DNA of 51,777 nt from Oehlia diaphana (GCA_003833135.1 QZLH01000722.1:1-51777), one strand, 5' to 3'; counted from the first letter of the stretch, positions 12,557 through 23,807 are shown. The notes: generated by a model not told the origin, from the letters alone. Program-made: numbers and translations.

Positions 12557-14408
12557 TTATTGTTCTTTTTTGGAAGAATTTTTTGATCGTCGTCTTTTCT
12601 TCAAAGCAGGGATTCCAAATTGCCATATAGCATATCCTACTAATGAAGTTATTAAAACCGACCAAAATATAACTACTTCGTTTGGAGCAGGATTTGGAAA
12701 TTCACCTCTGCCAAATTTATAACAAATTACCGATTCTGTCATTATATTTGCTATAGTTAACCATGCTTGAGGTCCAAATCTTTTACAATTTCTAGAAACA
12801 AATTAATAATAAGTTAAATAATACTCAAAATTTCGATGAAATTTTTTAAATAAAGAATAATTGATTCTTTGACTGACTTGTCTGTTAAATATTGATATGC
12901 CTCACGTGTACCAGGAATTGAACACATGAAAAGTAACAAAGCTCGATATGTATTAATGGGATGTTCCGGCGGAACCCATAAAAGATATTTCAGGTAAAAC
13001 GAATTCAATTCAGCTTGCAGAAACTAAAAATAAAAAGACATTAATAAATTCGAAATTATGTTAACAGATAATATTGGTAATTATATGAATTTACCAAAAA
13101 CAAAAGTCCAAGGACTGCCACATAATTTTTAAAACTTTTAGTTGTTCCCCATTCAAATTTTGTCCAATGATGTGGTGTAAATTGTTGCACTATCCTCTTT
13201 ACTTTTCCTTTTGATGACAGTATCTGCTTAATACCTCTCCAAGAATAACCTTTCATCTCAAAATACTCGCATGTCTTCATTCCAAAATAAAGACCCACCC
13301 AATTACATATTAATACATCAAGGATCCACTGTGTAATTAAAGAAAACGATGAAAGCGTTACTTTTTTAAAAAAGTGCGAATATTATTTATTATTAATTAA
13401 AAATTTTACAACTTACGTGATCCCACCAACATTCAGCAAAATTATTCAATTGATGTTGCAGTGAATATTCCATCACCTCAAACATGACGGATAAAATCCA
13501 GCAAAACCAATAATCACGTAAGACAACAGCTTTTGCGTACCATCCGGTAGCATGATATATCACAAATATATCAATTTGATTCTAGTTACAATCGATAATA
13601 ATATTAGTAATTAAAAAAAATTATACAAAAAAAGGACTTGATTATTACTTTAACATTATCATAATTCAAGTCACAATTTTCGGCATAAGACCGTTCTGGA
13701 AGAGGTCTTCCTAATGTTGGATCAATTGCCCTGAGAAATAAGCGCGCATCAAATTTATCCTAATAGGACCAAACAAATTATTATTTAATATCAATCAGAG
13801 TTTAAAAGAAATTTGACAAATTGATCCAACCTGAAATAAGAGAAATACAAGAAACATCTGGTATAGCACTCCAAGACCCAAAACAATTCGCCAAAAAGCT
13901 GGGTGTGGCCTAATGAAAGGTCCATCTCTGAATTGTAACATAGCAAATAAAAGAAAAAACCCTACTCCGGCCATGCTACCGCTATTCAAAACGATTGAAA
14001 TCAATAAAAATAGGATGTAAAATGAATAACATTATTAGCTTTAAATGCAATTACAATTTGATATTCGTTGACGTATTCAGTTGTTTATCGTCCTCTTCAT
14101 GATATATTGCAACATATACAAGTCCAAATATCATTGCCGATAATACTGTTAAAGTTCTTGGACGATCTACAAAAGTGAACATTTAATAGCAGGCTAGATT
14201 TCAAATCTCTGCAAAAGTACGGAAATAAACAAAATGGTCAAATTTTTATATGAGAACGAAGCATACAAAAGAATTCTGTGGGTGGATCATTGTCTATATA
14301 TGAAACAGGTTGAACCTGTAATGATCGGGCATCGAAAGGATCTATAATTGCTTTGTTTGGAGGATCGGGGGGAGAGGCTTGTGAAGAAGAACTCGCTGTC
14401 ATTTTCAT
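12557..14408 (-). CDS. Phosphatidylserine synthase, base-exchange type (PTDSS1/2 family)
   Basis: An ER multi-pass enzyme that swaps serine for the head group of an existing phospholipid. The joined exons follow the animal family closely: [12 protein letters not shown], then [40 protein letters not shown], the core [59 protein letters not shown], and [11 protein letters not shown] before the last membrane helix. A lysine-rich tail ([14 protein letters not shown]) ends the protein. About eight hydrophobic helices and seven to nine exons can be traced. The start [10 protein letters not shown] is chosen because it gives an N-terminal cytosolic tail leading straight to FFYRP; the second Met two codons later is also possible. 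Budding yeast instead makes PS from CDP-diacylglycerol with Cho1, an unrelated enzyme. Confidence 0.93.
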
Positions 14409-14774
14409 AGAACTGTCCGTGAAACAAAATTTGACAGCGGGTAAATGTTTTTCTTTTAATGCAGATCCCGATATGGGTCAGTGCGCACCATCAGTCCATG
14501 TGATCTATTTTGAAATTATGATGCAATTTTAGGATGAACCTATAAAATATCTAACAGCATACAGCCTTGAATTTCATAATTCTATATTGGACTCGAAATT
14601 TTAATTAAATTAAAAATTATCGACTTCATTTTGTATACATTTTACTCAATTTACTCAAACAATAAAATAATATAAAGGCTCAAAAAATACAAAAATATTG
14701 TAAAATTTATTTTCTTGTAAAGTGAAAAACAATAAATAAAACTGAAACAATAATTATTTTTAATCTGAAGCAAA
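14409..14774. promoter_or_regulatory. Divergent promoter region PS synthase / hydrolase-phosphatase gene
   Basis: 366 bp between opposite start codons. The half next to the PS synthase is of more balanced composition (14410-14520); the rest is AT-rich. No defined site is claimed. Confidence 0.45.
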
Positions 14775-17274
14775 ATGGATTTGCATTCAGTTGTTAATAA
14801 TCATTGGCTGGTGTCTTGGCCGTCAATAATGACAACACAGCCTTTAGCATTATTAATTCCTATTGCTTTTACAGTATGCGGCTTAATTTTTACTATAATA
14901 AATACTAAATATCGCAACGACACGGTAAAGAATGAAGATCGTAAGTCATTATTCCCATTTCTGTTTTATCCTAACTTTGTAAATTAACTATATTTATATT
15001 TTAAAAAATAGTTGAGGTTCCTATAATTAAAAATAACACACAATATGTCGTTATCCGAAATAAACGACTTCGAATTGTACACATCATTAATGAACTTGGA
15101 GCAAAAGTTCCATTAGTCGTGTTTATTCACGGACTTGGTGGACAGGTTGGATAAGTTAATTTTATTATAAGTCATTTTAACTGATTACAAAAAAATCTTA
15201 TAATATTTATATTTGAAATGAAAGGTGGCACAATGGGAGAATCAAATCGAATATTTTTCATCAACTGCTAATATTTTAGCTGTTGATTTATTAGGCTGTG
15301 GAAAGAGTGAAGTAACAAACAGGTAATTTTCTTTGAAATTCTATAATAATATTTGTGTAACAAAATTCTACAATAAATTCTAACTATAATTATGTACATA
15401 ATAATTAAAAGATTGGAAGATTATACCACTGAATCTTTGGTGGATGATCTTGAAGATCTATTGAAGCGATATCCAAGTGAAAATACTGTATTGATATGCC
15501 ACTCTTATGGATGTTGTCTTGGTACAAAATTGTATCATCGCGTAAAGCATACCATAAAAGCTCTTACCCTTATCTCAGTTAAAGCCAATGTAACTGAGAA
15601 TGAAATGACAGAAACGCAAAAAATTCTTTCGTATCCTAATATTCTATTCGATATGTTTCGATATTATGATCGTTTTGGTGGAATTTACTCTACAAGTGTG
15701 GATCGAGTTTTACATAAAGATGCAAATAATGAAGTGAGGTCGAGACAATTAAAATGGAATAAACAATCGAAGACGATTGTATGGAAATATATGTTGTCTG
15801 GGATTAACTGGTTTAACCAAGCTGATATAAGCTCAATTGAGTGTCCAATATTACTTATGACTGGACAAGAAGTGGGTAATAAAATTTAAAGTTATTTTTT
15901 ATTATTATGAGTAACTAATCTTCCTTTTATTTTTAATTACAAACATTAAGGATAAAATTACCCCACCAGGTAATATGACCATTATTCAAGAATGGTGCAA
16001 ATCACATTCCACTATTTTTTACATACCAGAATCAGGTCATAACGCTATGCTAGAAAAACCTGGTACGGTTAATCTTATCATTAACGATTTTCTTATTAAG
16101 AAATGTGGGTTGGAGACTTTGGATCCCGCATGGCAAATCCTATTCAAGACTAAAGGTGAAAATAAATGGTCTATGAAGAACTTTCAAAAGGTGTGCTATC
16201 TCGGATTAATGGTTCGAGATGTCAAGAAGTCTTAACAATTAAGACCTATATACGTAGATTACGCGCAAGTTTTACTCTTCCATATAAGGAATTTTTGGTT
16301 TGACGCGTAATTTTTTTTTAGCATTGAATTTTTTCTTTTTTAGACTTATTTCTGTTTTAAACTATATCAAGTCAAATATGTGATTTATCGCACTCCTCGT
16401 CACTCGTGTGGCAATTTAAATATTAGTGGAAACGGACGCCAATAATATCGGAACGAACTGTCGATAACACGAAATTCAGAGCGATGAAGGTTTGACAAAG
16501 AATTACAAATTTTCTCGTTTCTTATGGTTATACATTTATCAATGATCGCAATTACAATAAAAGGTTATGCGACAAAACGATGAAGAACATTGTCCAAAAT
16601 CATTTATTGCTCGACATCCGGATATAGGATTGTAATAAAATTTAATAGTCTTGAAAGTTTCCAATCACTACATAATGTTATTCTTTCCTATTAATGCGTT
16701 TATTTGGTGTATTCTACAAGTATTATTGATATAACAAAGGATTCGCCGCCTTATCGAACAAGCGATTTTGATAATTCACATATTACATATATCAAACTAA
16801 GTACTGTTAGTAAGATACCACCATCGCGTGATGATATTCGGAGGTTTATTCAAGTTACAAAAGAAGCATGGAATAAGAAGCCGGATAAACAGATTGCAGT
16901 ACATTGTCATTACGGGTATGAATAAAATCATGAGATAGTTCGTACGATGACTTTTTTAACTATGATCATATCATTTTTTAATTATAAATATCTATATATA
17001 TAGATTTAATCGAACAGGATTTATGATTTGTTGTTATTTAATAGAAGAGTTACATTGTTCTGTATCTGACGCACTTCGGTGGTTTGAAGAAGCAAGGCCA
17101 GCAGGAATCAAGTACGTGTATTTTCCATTAAGAAGTCCTATATATACGAAGAGCTAATGTATAAATTTTTTCCTTCATTTAAGACACCGACATTTCAGAG
17201 ATGAACTTTATTTACGATATGAAGTTCAAAACAATAGTAACTTATATCATTCCGAATATTCGAATTCTGAATAA
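14775..17274 (+). CDS. Alpha/beta-hydrolase fused to a dual-specificity protein phosphatase
   Basis: Joined exons give one protein with three parts. First, an N-terminal membrane segment (LALLIPIAFTVCGLIFTIIN). Second, an alpha/beta-hydrolase: oxyanion HGLGG, VAQWENQIEYF, the DLLGCGKSE strand, nucleophile elbow ICHSYGCC, acid in GQEDKITPP and His in PESGHNAMLEKP. Third, from KWSMKNFQK onward, a cysteine phosphatase: PIISERTVDNTKFRAMKV, MRQNDEEHCPKSF, IIDITKDSPPY, the P-loop HCHYGFNRTGF and ARPAGIKHRHFRDELYLRY. The key junctions keep phase: 16190 to 16425, a short intron after FRAMK, and 16635 to about 16721. The last exon ends at 17274. Fungal proteins with this hydrolase-phosphatase order are known to me from other genomes. 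The substrates of both halves are unknown. One open reading seen alone would suggest two separate genes, but the linker exons argue for a single fused product. Confidence 0.82.
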
Positions 17275-17671
17275 CATTTTAATTACTTCAGAGGTTTGAG
17301 TTAAATAGGTTTAATATTTTTCTTTGATACTTATTTATAATTATATAGACCAATTGCATTATTTTAATTTATAATTACAATATTTACCGTTTACATATTC
17401 ACATTTGTTTTTCTTTGGTTATATTCACTTAATTTTTATTTATACGTATTTTTATCCTTGTTTTTTGTAGAGATTTGTTATATATTCTATATCTGATGAT
17501 GTACTATAATATGTATTTTATACATATACATATATATATCTCATAACAATTTTAAGTGGTTTAAACTTTTAAATAAATAAAATGTCATATAATTTGATTT
17601 ATTATATATTGAAATTACTGAAGTACTGAAAAAAAAAATAATTTCGTGATTATGATATTATCATGTAAATT
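17275..17671. other. Convergent 3' region, hydrolase-phosphatase / CHY-RING gene
   Basis: 397 bases between two stop codons on opposite strands. AT-rich with TATACATATA-type low complexity near 17515-17540. It must contain both transcript ends. No gene or repeat array is supported. Confidence 0.55.
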
Positions 17672-19344
17672 TTAATTTATATAATGATTGGATAAAGAAT
17701 TCAAAGGATTCCTTGTTCTGTGTTCAGTAGCATTGCCATCATCAGGGGGACCTTCTTCTCCTTGCATCATAGCAGTAACTTCCATAACTCTAGATTGTCT
17801 AACTTGGGCACCAGAACCGCTCGCTCCACCTCCATTTATAGTCGTATTAATAATACCAACAACACTACTACCAACGCTATTATTATTATTAGAAATAGCA
17901 CCAGTATTGCTGGATGATGATCCAACAGCAGAATTATTATTATTACTTGAAGAACGAGAAATTTCTTCTTCAGACAATTCTTCTTCGGATGGTAATTTTT
18001 CTTTTGTTTCCAATACTTTAGTATTATAACCTTGACAGTATGGACATTTATGATATAAGAAATGATATTTTACAGTACTACGTTTTTCACAATCATTACA
18101 TAATATATGTGCGAAAAAATTGTCATATTCTGGTGGCATTTTCTGCTGGGCAACGATTGCATCAATCCTTCGGAAATAAGGGTCCATATTTCCAATAGAT
18201 TTCCAACATGTTGGACATTGATATGCTGTTGTAACATATTCGTTGTAGCAATTGCTATGCATACTATGTCCACAAGGCTTCAATGAAAAAGAGAATTTTA
18301 TCAATATTACAATAAAAAATATATACAATAAATTCTTCATAGAACGTACCATAAAAATAGCTTGAGATATCGAGGTAAACAAATATTCACCGCAAATAAC
18401 ACAGTCACGCTCCAAATTTTTCTCAATGCATCGGTGAGAATCCCTTAAATTAATTTGTAAGCAACAATCACAAACATCACAATGAAAGTAATCAATTCCT
18501 AAACCTCGCCCAACGCGACAAATTTTGCAAGAATCACAATGATATATTTGTTTATTCGGTTGATCATCCCAGAATTTACATTCGTCACAGTAATATCTGG
18601 CTAATTCGCGTTCGCATTTGTTGCAAGATTTATTGACTGGTTGAATAGTTTGACAGTACATACACATCATATTTTTGGTTGCATGCCTAAAATAATTTAA
18701 AATAATGATTAAAAATACTTTTAGTCGATGTTAGTGTAGCTAATGACAAACCTGTCAATTTGATGATCACAAGCATCATCATGACAAAATCTACAAGTGA
18801 ACCATCGGTTACAGCAATTCGATTGCAATTTTGCTCCTCTGCGATAATGCTTGCATCCTAATGTTTGAGAGCTTTCATTCTATAATTTTGAAATAGGTCG
18901 AATAATTATTTTTAGGTCAAATCAGACTAAATTTCCAATTAAATATATATTCTCACATAAGTCGGTTTGAGATCTTCCTCAGTTGGTTCACTATTATTAT
19001 TAGCGTTTGAGGCCGGCTTCTTTTCAAACTGTCTCCATTTGGAAGTCATTAAATTCTGTTAAGAATGAAAATAAAAAATAAAATAAAATTTAATAATCAA
19101 TTAAGTTAAAAGGTTTCTTAAAAATAATTTTATCGCATACTTGAATTATATGAGCTTTCTCCTCTGGTTTAATGGATGTATCATTTTGAATTCCAAGAAT
19201 TACTTTCCTAAGATCGTTTTGAAATTGTAGATCAACTTGAGGCGGTTGGCTTGATTGTTGCCCACTTCTCGTTATAAACTCGCCATCTTCATTTTCATTT
19301 TCTTCTTCAGCCTCAAAATCTATCCATTCTTCATTATCGAACAT
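17672..19344 (-). CDS. CHY zinc-finger and RING-finger E3 ubiquitin ligase (RCHY1/PIRH2 type)
   Basis: An E3 ubiquitin ligase of the CHY-CTCHY-RING class. Four or five exons join in order: an acidic N terminus (FEAEEENENEDGE), the CHY finger beginning LGCKHYRRGAKLQSNCC and running through FTCRFCHDDACDHQ to MMCMYC, the CTCHY finger (YYCDECKFWDD ... HCDSCKICRVGRG ... HCDVCDCC), then RING with CVICGEYLF, PCGHSMHSNCY and CPTC. The intron at about 18275-18350 splits the RING at FM/PCGH, so an open reading that crosses it is misleading. A C-terminal zinc ribbon (CNDCEKRS ... HKCPYCQGYNT) is followed by a tail rich in Glu, then Ser/Asn/Gly, not expected in the animal protein. The start is set at the ATG at 19344 rather than an upstream in-frame TTG. 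Confidence 0.92.
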
Positions 19345-20274
19345 TGTACGGAAACTGTTTTCTATCAAAATACTTAATTAACAGTCAGGATAAACGAGAT
19401 TGAAAAATTTTAAATAATCCAGCCAAATTTTATTTTAATGTATATGGTCTAGATTCTATATCATGTGATCTGAATTCAGCCAATAAAAAACTGGAATTTC
19501 TTGAATTTTTTTATTACAAAACATAAATTTCAGATATTATGAGTCAGCCCAAATTATCAAGTTCTGGCCAACCAATATATTTGTTTCAAATTTGAGCCGA
19601 TTATATGAAAATCAAATGCTTATAACTTTTATGTAGATTTTCTTTTAAAAATCTGACCGGTAATTTGATATTTATAAATTGTATTTTTTTTTGAGGAGTT
19701 GATTTTTAAGTGTTACATTTTTATTGTCGAGTATAGACTTCCGGGCACCATATTTTAATGGGAATTTTATTTTAATGAGAGTTTATTTTAATGGGAATTT
19801 TTATTTTTTTCCGAATTGATGATCAGCATGTTGCTCTCATAAATTATATTAATGTTCAAATTTGTAGATACTTAAATACATTTTCATTAAGATGATAATA
19901 ACATTTATAACTTTTTTTTTAAAAAAAGAATTAAACAATTATATATATAAGGTGGGAGAAAGAATCTCTAAAATCAAAAGAAACAACACTTAAAAGAATA
20001 ATAAAAAAAAATAAAATAAAATAGAATAGAATAGAATAGAATAATTGAAAAAGTAATACAACTTGTATATAGTATATAATGTATGAAATAAAATAAAATG
20101 AAAATAATTTATATCTAGACCAAAATAATAATATTAATAATGAAATAAAATAAAAATCTAGTCTAGTTCTCATTTTGTTTTTCAACTTTGTAGCCCTTTT
20201 TATTTTAAATAAAATAAATACTCCAAAATTTCATCCATATTTAAAAATTATAAAACAAATAATTTGTATAAAAA
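19345..20274. other. Long AT-rich intergenic region
   Basis: 930 bases without a supported exon, upstream of the CHY-RING gene and downstream of the ADF-H gene. It includes three imperfect copies of TTTTAATGGGAATTTTATT spaced about 20-25 bp (19752-19805) and a short GAATA tandem run (about 20020-20045). Open frames across it encode only Ile/Leu/Phe/Tyr-rich low complexity and were discarded. Confidence 0.6.
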
Positions 20275-22164
20275 TTATTTTGTGCTAACGTATCTGCCTA
20301 TAGCCGCAACAAACGATTCCTTATCCTTTTTATCATCCGAAAAGAAATAGTAAGGTTCCGATGATCGAAAATCCACTTTAAAGGAATTAAGTATCAATAC
20401 TTCGGATTGCGCATCTGTTACGCCAGTTACTTGTCCATCAAGTTCAAGTTTGGAAATAGGAAGTTTATCAGTTTCATCCCGGAAAAGGTATAAAGTCTTT
20501 CCACGGAGTTCAAAGAACCGGCGCTTCCAAAACTGTTTGTTTTACAGGGATGTTTAATAAAAATATGTATTAGATGTAAAATATAATATAATTACAACAA
20601 AATAATAATCTATTTATTAAAAAAAAGTACGTACGTAAACTCCACCACCTTGAACTGTAATATAACCACTTAATGTAACCTATGAATAAATAATATTCAT
20701 CAATTTACAAGAAAAAACCAATTTTTATTGAATCAATTAAGTAATTACTTTTCCGCTCTTTTCTAATTCTGCGAATTTTGACCTAAGTTCTTCGGTCCGT
20801 TTTCGCTCTGCTTCTTCACGAGCTTTACGATCATTTTCTGCTTTGATCTTGGCTTCGGCAGCAGCTTTTTCTTTTCGTTCTTGTTCAAGAGCTTCATTTT
20901 TCTTTTTCTCGGCCTCTTCAAGTGCTCTTCTTTGAGCGGCCTCTCTTGCAACCTGTTCGGCTTTTCGTCTATCTGCAGCATCGCGTTCACCCTTTTCGCG
21001 GGACTGTCTTTCGGCTTCTTCTTGTGCGCGTCTTTCAGATTCTTGTCTATTGGCAGCTTCACCTAAATCCGCTTCTTGATTAGGTTTTGGAGAACTTGGT
21101 GATTGTGCGGTCGGACTAGGTGTGCTATTGAGACGTTTTTGTGTAGAAGGGGATTCAGCTGGGTCACCGAGTTTCAATCGATTACGAACATTTGTTTCCG
21201 TAAGATCATTTGGGGTGGAGGCGTTAATTTGAATTTGGTGTGCCTGCTTGACAATGAATGAAATTCATACACAATTGAATTTTAAGACACCGTCTAGTTC
21301 ATAAGATTTAAAAATTACTTATTGCTTTAATAAACATAAATCGTACTTTACCTTAAATAAGGCACCAACGGCTCTGCCGTGGACCAAAGCGCGGGCTATA
21401 TTAAACGAAAAAAATCAGCACTTATTGCTAAATATTTAATCATATATTAAACACATTAAATAACTAAAATTCCGTGTAGGCACCTCTTCGTACACCACTA
21501 TTAATTTGATATGTCAAAATTAGTAAGAAAAAATGATAACAAATATCATCCAAATCTTTCTCTTTTTTTTAATTAAACCGTACCTGACTTGTTCGCTCAC
21601 ATAGGTTAACAAGACGAATCTATTTTCGATTCTCAAAAACCCATAAAGAACTTCTTCCTTGAGATTATTGCGAAGCTCATCGAGACCTCCAGATCCTTTG
21701 GAATATAAAGAAATTTTGTCTCTTGTGTCATGATAACCGAGAATAAGCCTATTATATAAAAAAATTTAATTGTTTAATAATCCGGTGTGAAAAATAGATC
21801 ATTATTTGTCGATATACAACTTTCCCCGTGTAAAACATTATGAAAAAAGAATAAAACATCATTAACGAGCTTAACGAGCAAATTGTTCTAAGATTATGCT
21901 TGTTTGTTGGCAAACATTCTATTGCTAGTATTATGTAAAAGGAGTTTCGAACAAATTGTTCTCTGGTATTGACTATTTACAGAGTTCAATCTTAGTTCAA
22001 AGATAAATCCCAGCGCCACAAACATCTAATCTTTTAAGCAATATCTAAAAACCAAAGAAGTATAAGAGTAATAAAGGTTTAGGTCCCTACCAGTTAGTTT
22101 CCTGGCCACTGACGATCTCATCATATGCATCAGTAATGGCCACGTCACTTAAATCGCAGGACAT
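20275..22164 (-). CDS. ADF-H (coactosin-like) / coiled-coil / PH domain protein
   Basis: Probable actin-binding adaptor. The N-terminal exons give MSCDLSDVAITDAYDEIVSG, a tryptophan split by the first intron, LILGYHDTRDKISLYSKGSG, LDELRNNLKEEVLYGFLRIE and VLLTYVSEQVSGVRRARALVHGRAVGALFKAHQIQINAS. That is a complete cofilin-type domain, nearest to coactosin/Abp1. A Ser/Pro linker (SPSTQKRLNSTPSPTAQSP) leads to about 110 residues of Arg/Glu/Ala/Lys coiled coil. The C terminus reads GYITVQGGG, FWKRRFFELRGKTLYLFRD, then a strand-rich stretch and KESFVAAIGRYVSTK, which is a PH domain. SGVRR comes from a 14-nt micro-exon at 21484-21497. The first intron is long for this window (about 340 nt). The protein may link cortical actin to phosphoinositide membranes; that role is inferred from the domains. 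Confidence 0.83.
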
Positions 22165-22684
22165 TTTGTGTTATATATAAATTAAATAAAAATAAAAACT
22201 TAAATAATTGAGGTTTTAACAAGTAAATAAGTATAAAATATATATTCAAAGGAGTGAAAAAGTTTGCCTGCAAGAAATGTAAGGAAAAAAAACAAAAACT
22301 AAATGTGTAAAGTAGAATAATTGGGTCGCTTTACGTGTTAACGTTACATAAAAATAGCATACGCTTGTAAATTTATATAAATTTGTGATTGTGCACAAAA
22401 AAATACTTTTTTCAAATTTACACAACATCAGTACAGTAATATCTTTAATTCAAAAACGCAACGCTCACACAGATTATGATTAATCTTTGATTCTCACTTG
22501 ATCTACAAAAAAATGTGTTTGCTGCGGTGATCTTAACAACTATACAGGTTACATTGCTCTTGTCATTAGTTAGTGTAAAAATTGAATAAAAAAAGAGAAT
22601 CGAAATTTATTAGATTAAATCAATAATTGTAGTTTAATATTGCAAAAAAAAAAAATAAATAAATATCTAATTTATTATCGGAAT
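22165..22684. other. Intergenic region, ADF-H promoter side
   Basis: 520 bases between two minus-strand genes, AT-rich, with no exon found on either strand. Expected to hold the ADF-H gene promoter and the 3' end of the next gene. Poly-A runs occur near 22645-22655. Confidence 0.5.
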
Positions 22685-23293
22685 TTAAGTTCTAACAATT
22701 TGGAATTGTTGAAACCGTAAAATGCGTTCTTCTACTTCACGCATTTTATCTTCGTACATTTGATTATGTTCAGCTTCGATACGTTCTTCTTCCTCCGTTC
22801 GTTGTCTAGCTTCGTTAAGTTCTTGTAATCTATATTTTTTACGACGTCTCTTAAGATAATTTTTTTTAGATTTTGTTGAAAATACAGGGATAGTGCGTGA
22901 TTGTTGTTCCCAAGAATTATTATTATTATAAGACGATTCCTTTGAATTTTTATTGGAATCAGAATATTTATTAACAGAAGAGGAGGAAGAAGAATGAATG
23001 TCAGAATAATTCAATGATAATGATTTCTTCGAGAGGGAAGATGAATCATTTTCTGGGGTAAAAGTATTCACATAATTACGAGTAATAAGGTCAATACGCT
23101 TCTCCCTATCCCATATATGTTGACCAGTTTCAACATCTTTAAAATAACGAACGCGATGGAACTATTGCGATGATAATATTTTAAAAACGTAAATTTACAA
23201 TTTTTATTGTAAGTATTATTTTATGTTATAAGTAAATATTGAGTAAAATACCGGTATCTCTTCGGATTCAAATTCTTCTCTGGTTGCTTCCAT
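22685..23293 (-). CDS. Uncharacterised basic coiled-coil protein
   Basis: I do not recognise this gene. Two exons join at 23162/about 23250 (GAGATACCG before the donor, TTCCATCGC after the acceptor) to give about 170 residues: MEATREEFESEEIP then FHRVRYFKDVETGQHIWDRE. The middle is rich in Ser and Asn. A basic cluster (KKNYLKRRRKKYR) follows, then a strongly helical Glu/Arg segment (EARQRTEEEERIEAEHNQMY). The RYFKDVETGQHIWDRE stretch looks a little like the second half of a WW domain, but the second Trp/Pro signature is incomplete. The sensible intron junction, biased composition and start context make a real gene likely. A nuclear or RNA-associated role is possible from the basic cluster but not shown. 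Confidence 0.65.
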
Positions 23294-23807
23294 GATGCCC
23301 AAAAACCTCTTTTTTTTATTTTATAAAGGATATGTTTGCCAACCATACAAAAGACAAAAAAAAATTCATCACTCTAAGAAAACACCTACATCCTCATAGC
23401 CTATTACAAAGTTAGCCCCGGAAATACAATCTTGATCCCAAAGTAATCGTTCATAAATTTTATGGGCGGGCTTTAACCGTTGAACCTTCGACATTATTAA
23501 AATGGATATAAACTGCGTCCAGGATTTCAACGGGAAGGCTTATTCTTTAATCGCTGTAAAACACATGTAGCACAGTTTATTCCTCGTATTTACCATATTG
23601 GATCAGCAACCCGCATACAGAGTCTATTATTTTGAAGATTCAATATTAATATTATAATTTTAAAAAAAAAGTACACCTGCATATATGCTTGTATGCTTAG
23701 TATGTTAATGTTAATCAATTTTATTATTTTATTTAAAATTAATTGTTTTTATTATTATTAAATATTCTAATTTATTTAAAAATATGATATCCTGCTGAAT
23801 CTTGTCT
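23294..23807. other. Intergenic region between the uncharacterised gene and DIS3
   Basis: 514 bases. The first half holds the promoter of the uncharacterised minus-strand gene; the half near DIS3 is AT-rich 3' flank. No exon, repeat array or RNA gene was seen. Confidence 0.5.

Noticed and set aside
16190..16320. Apparent +1 frameshift at the end of the hydrolase part (frame change near 16195 to a peptide reading SRINGSRCQEVLTIKTY)
   Set aside because: An intron from 16191 to 16424 with an in-phase acceptor (TTAG before TGGAAACGG) leads directly into PIISERTVDNTKFRAMK, so no frameshift is needed; the other-frame peptide lies in the intron.
17688..18029. Open frame on the plus strand inside the CHY-RING gene (Leu/Ile/Thr-rich)
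   Set aside because: Antisense shadow of the Ser/Asn/Glu-rich tail of the minus-strand gene.
18281..18350. Apparent hydrophobic insert (VRSMKNLLYIFFIVILIKFSFSL) in the RING domain
   Set aside because: It is a retained intron in the open frame: donor GTACGT after FM and acceptor AG before CCTTGTGGA give the normal RING sequence FMPCGHSMH.
19931..20185. Minus-strand open frame rich in Ile, Leu, Phe and Tyr
   Set aside because: Produced by AAT/AAAAT low-complexity DNA; no start context, splice partners or conserved pattern.
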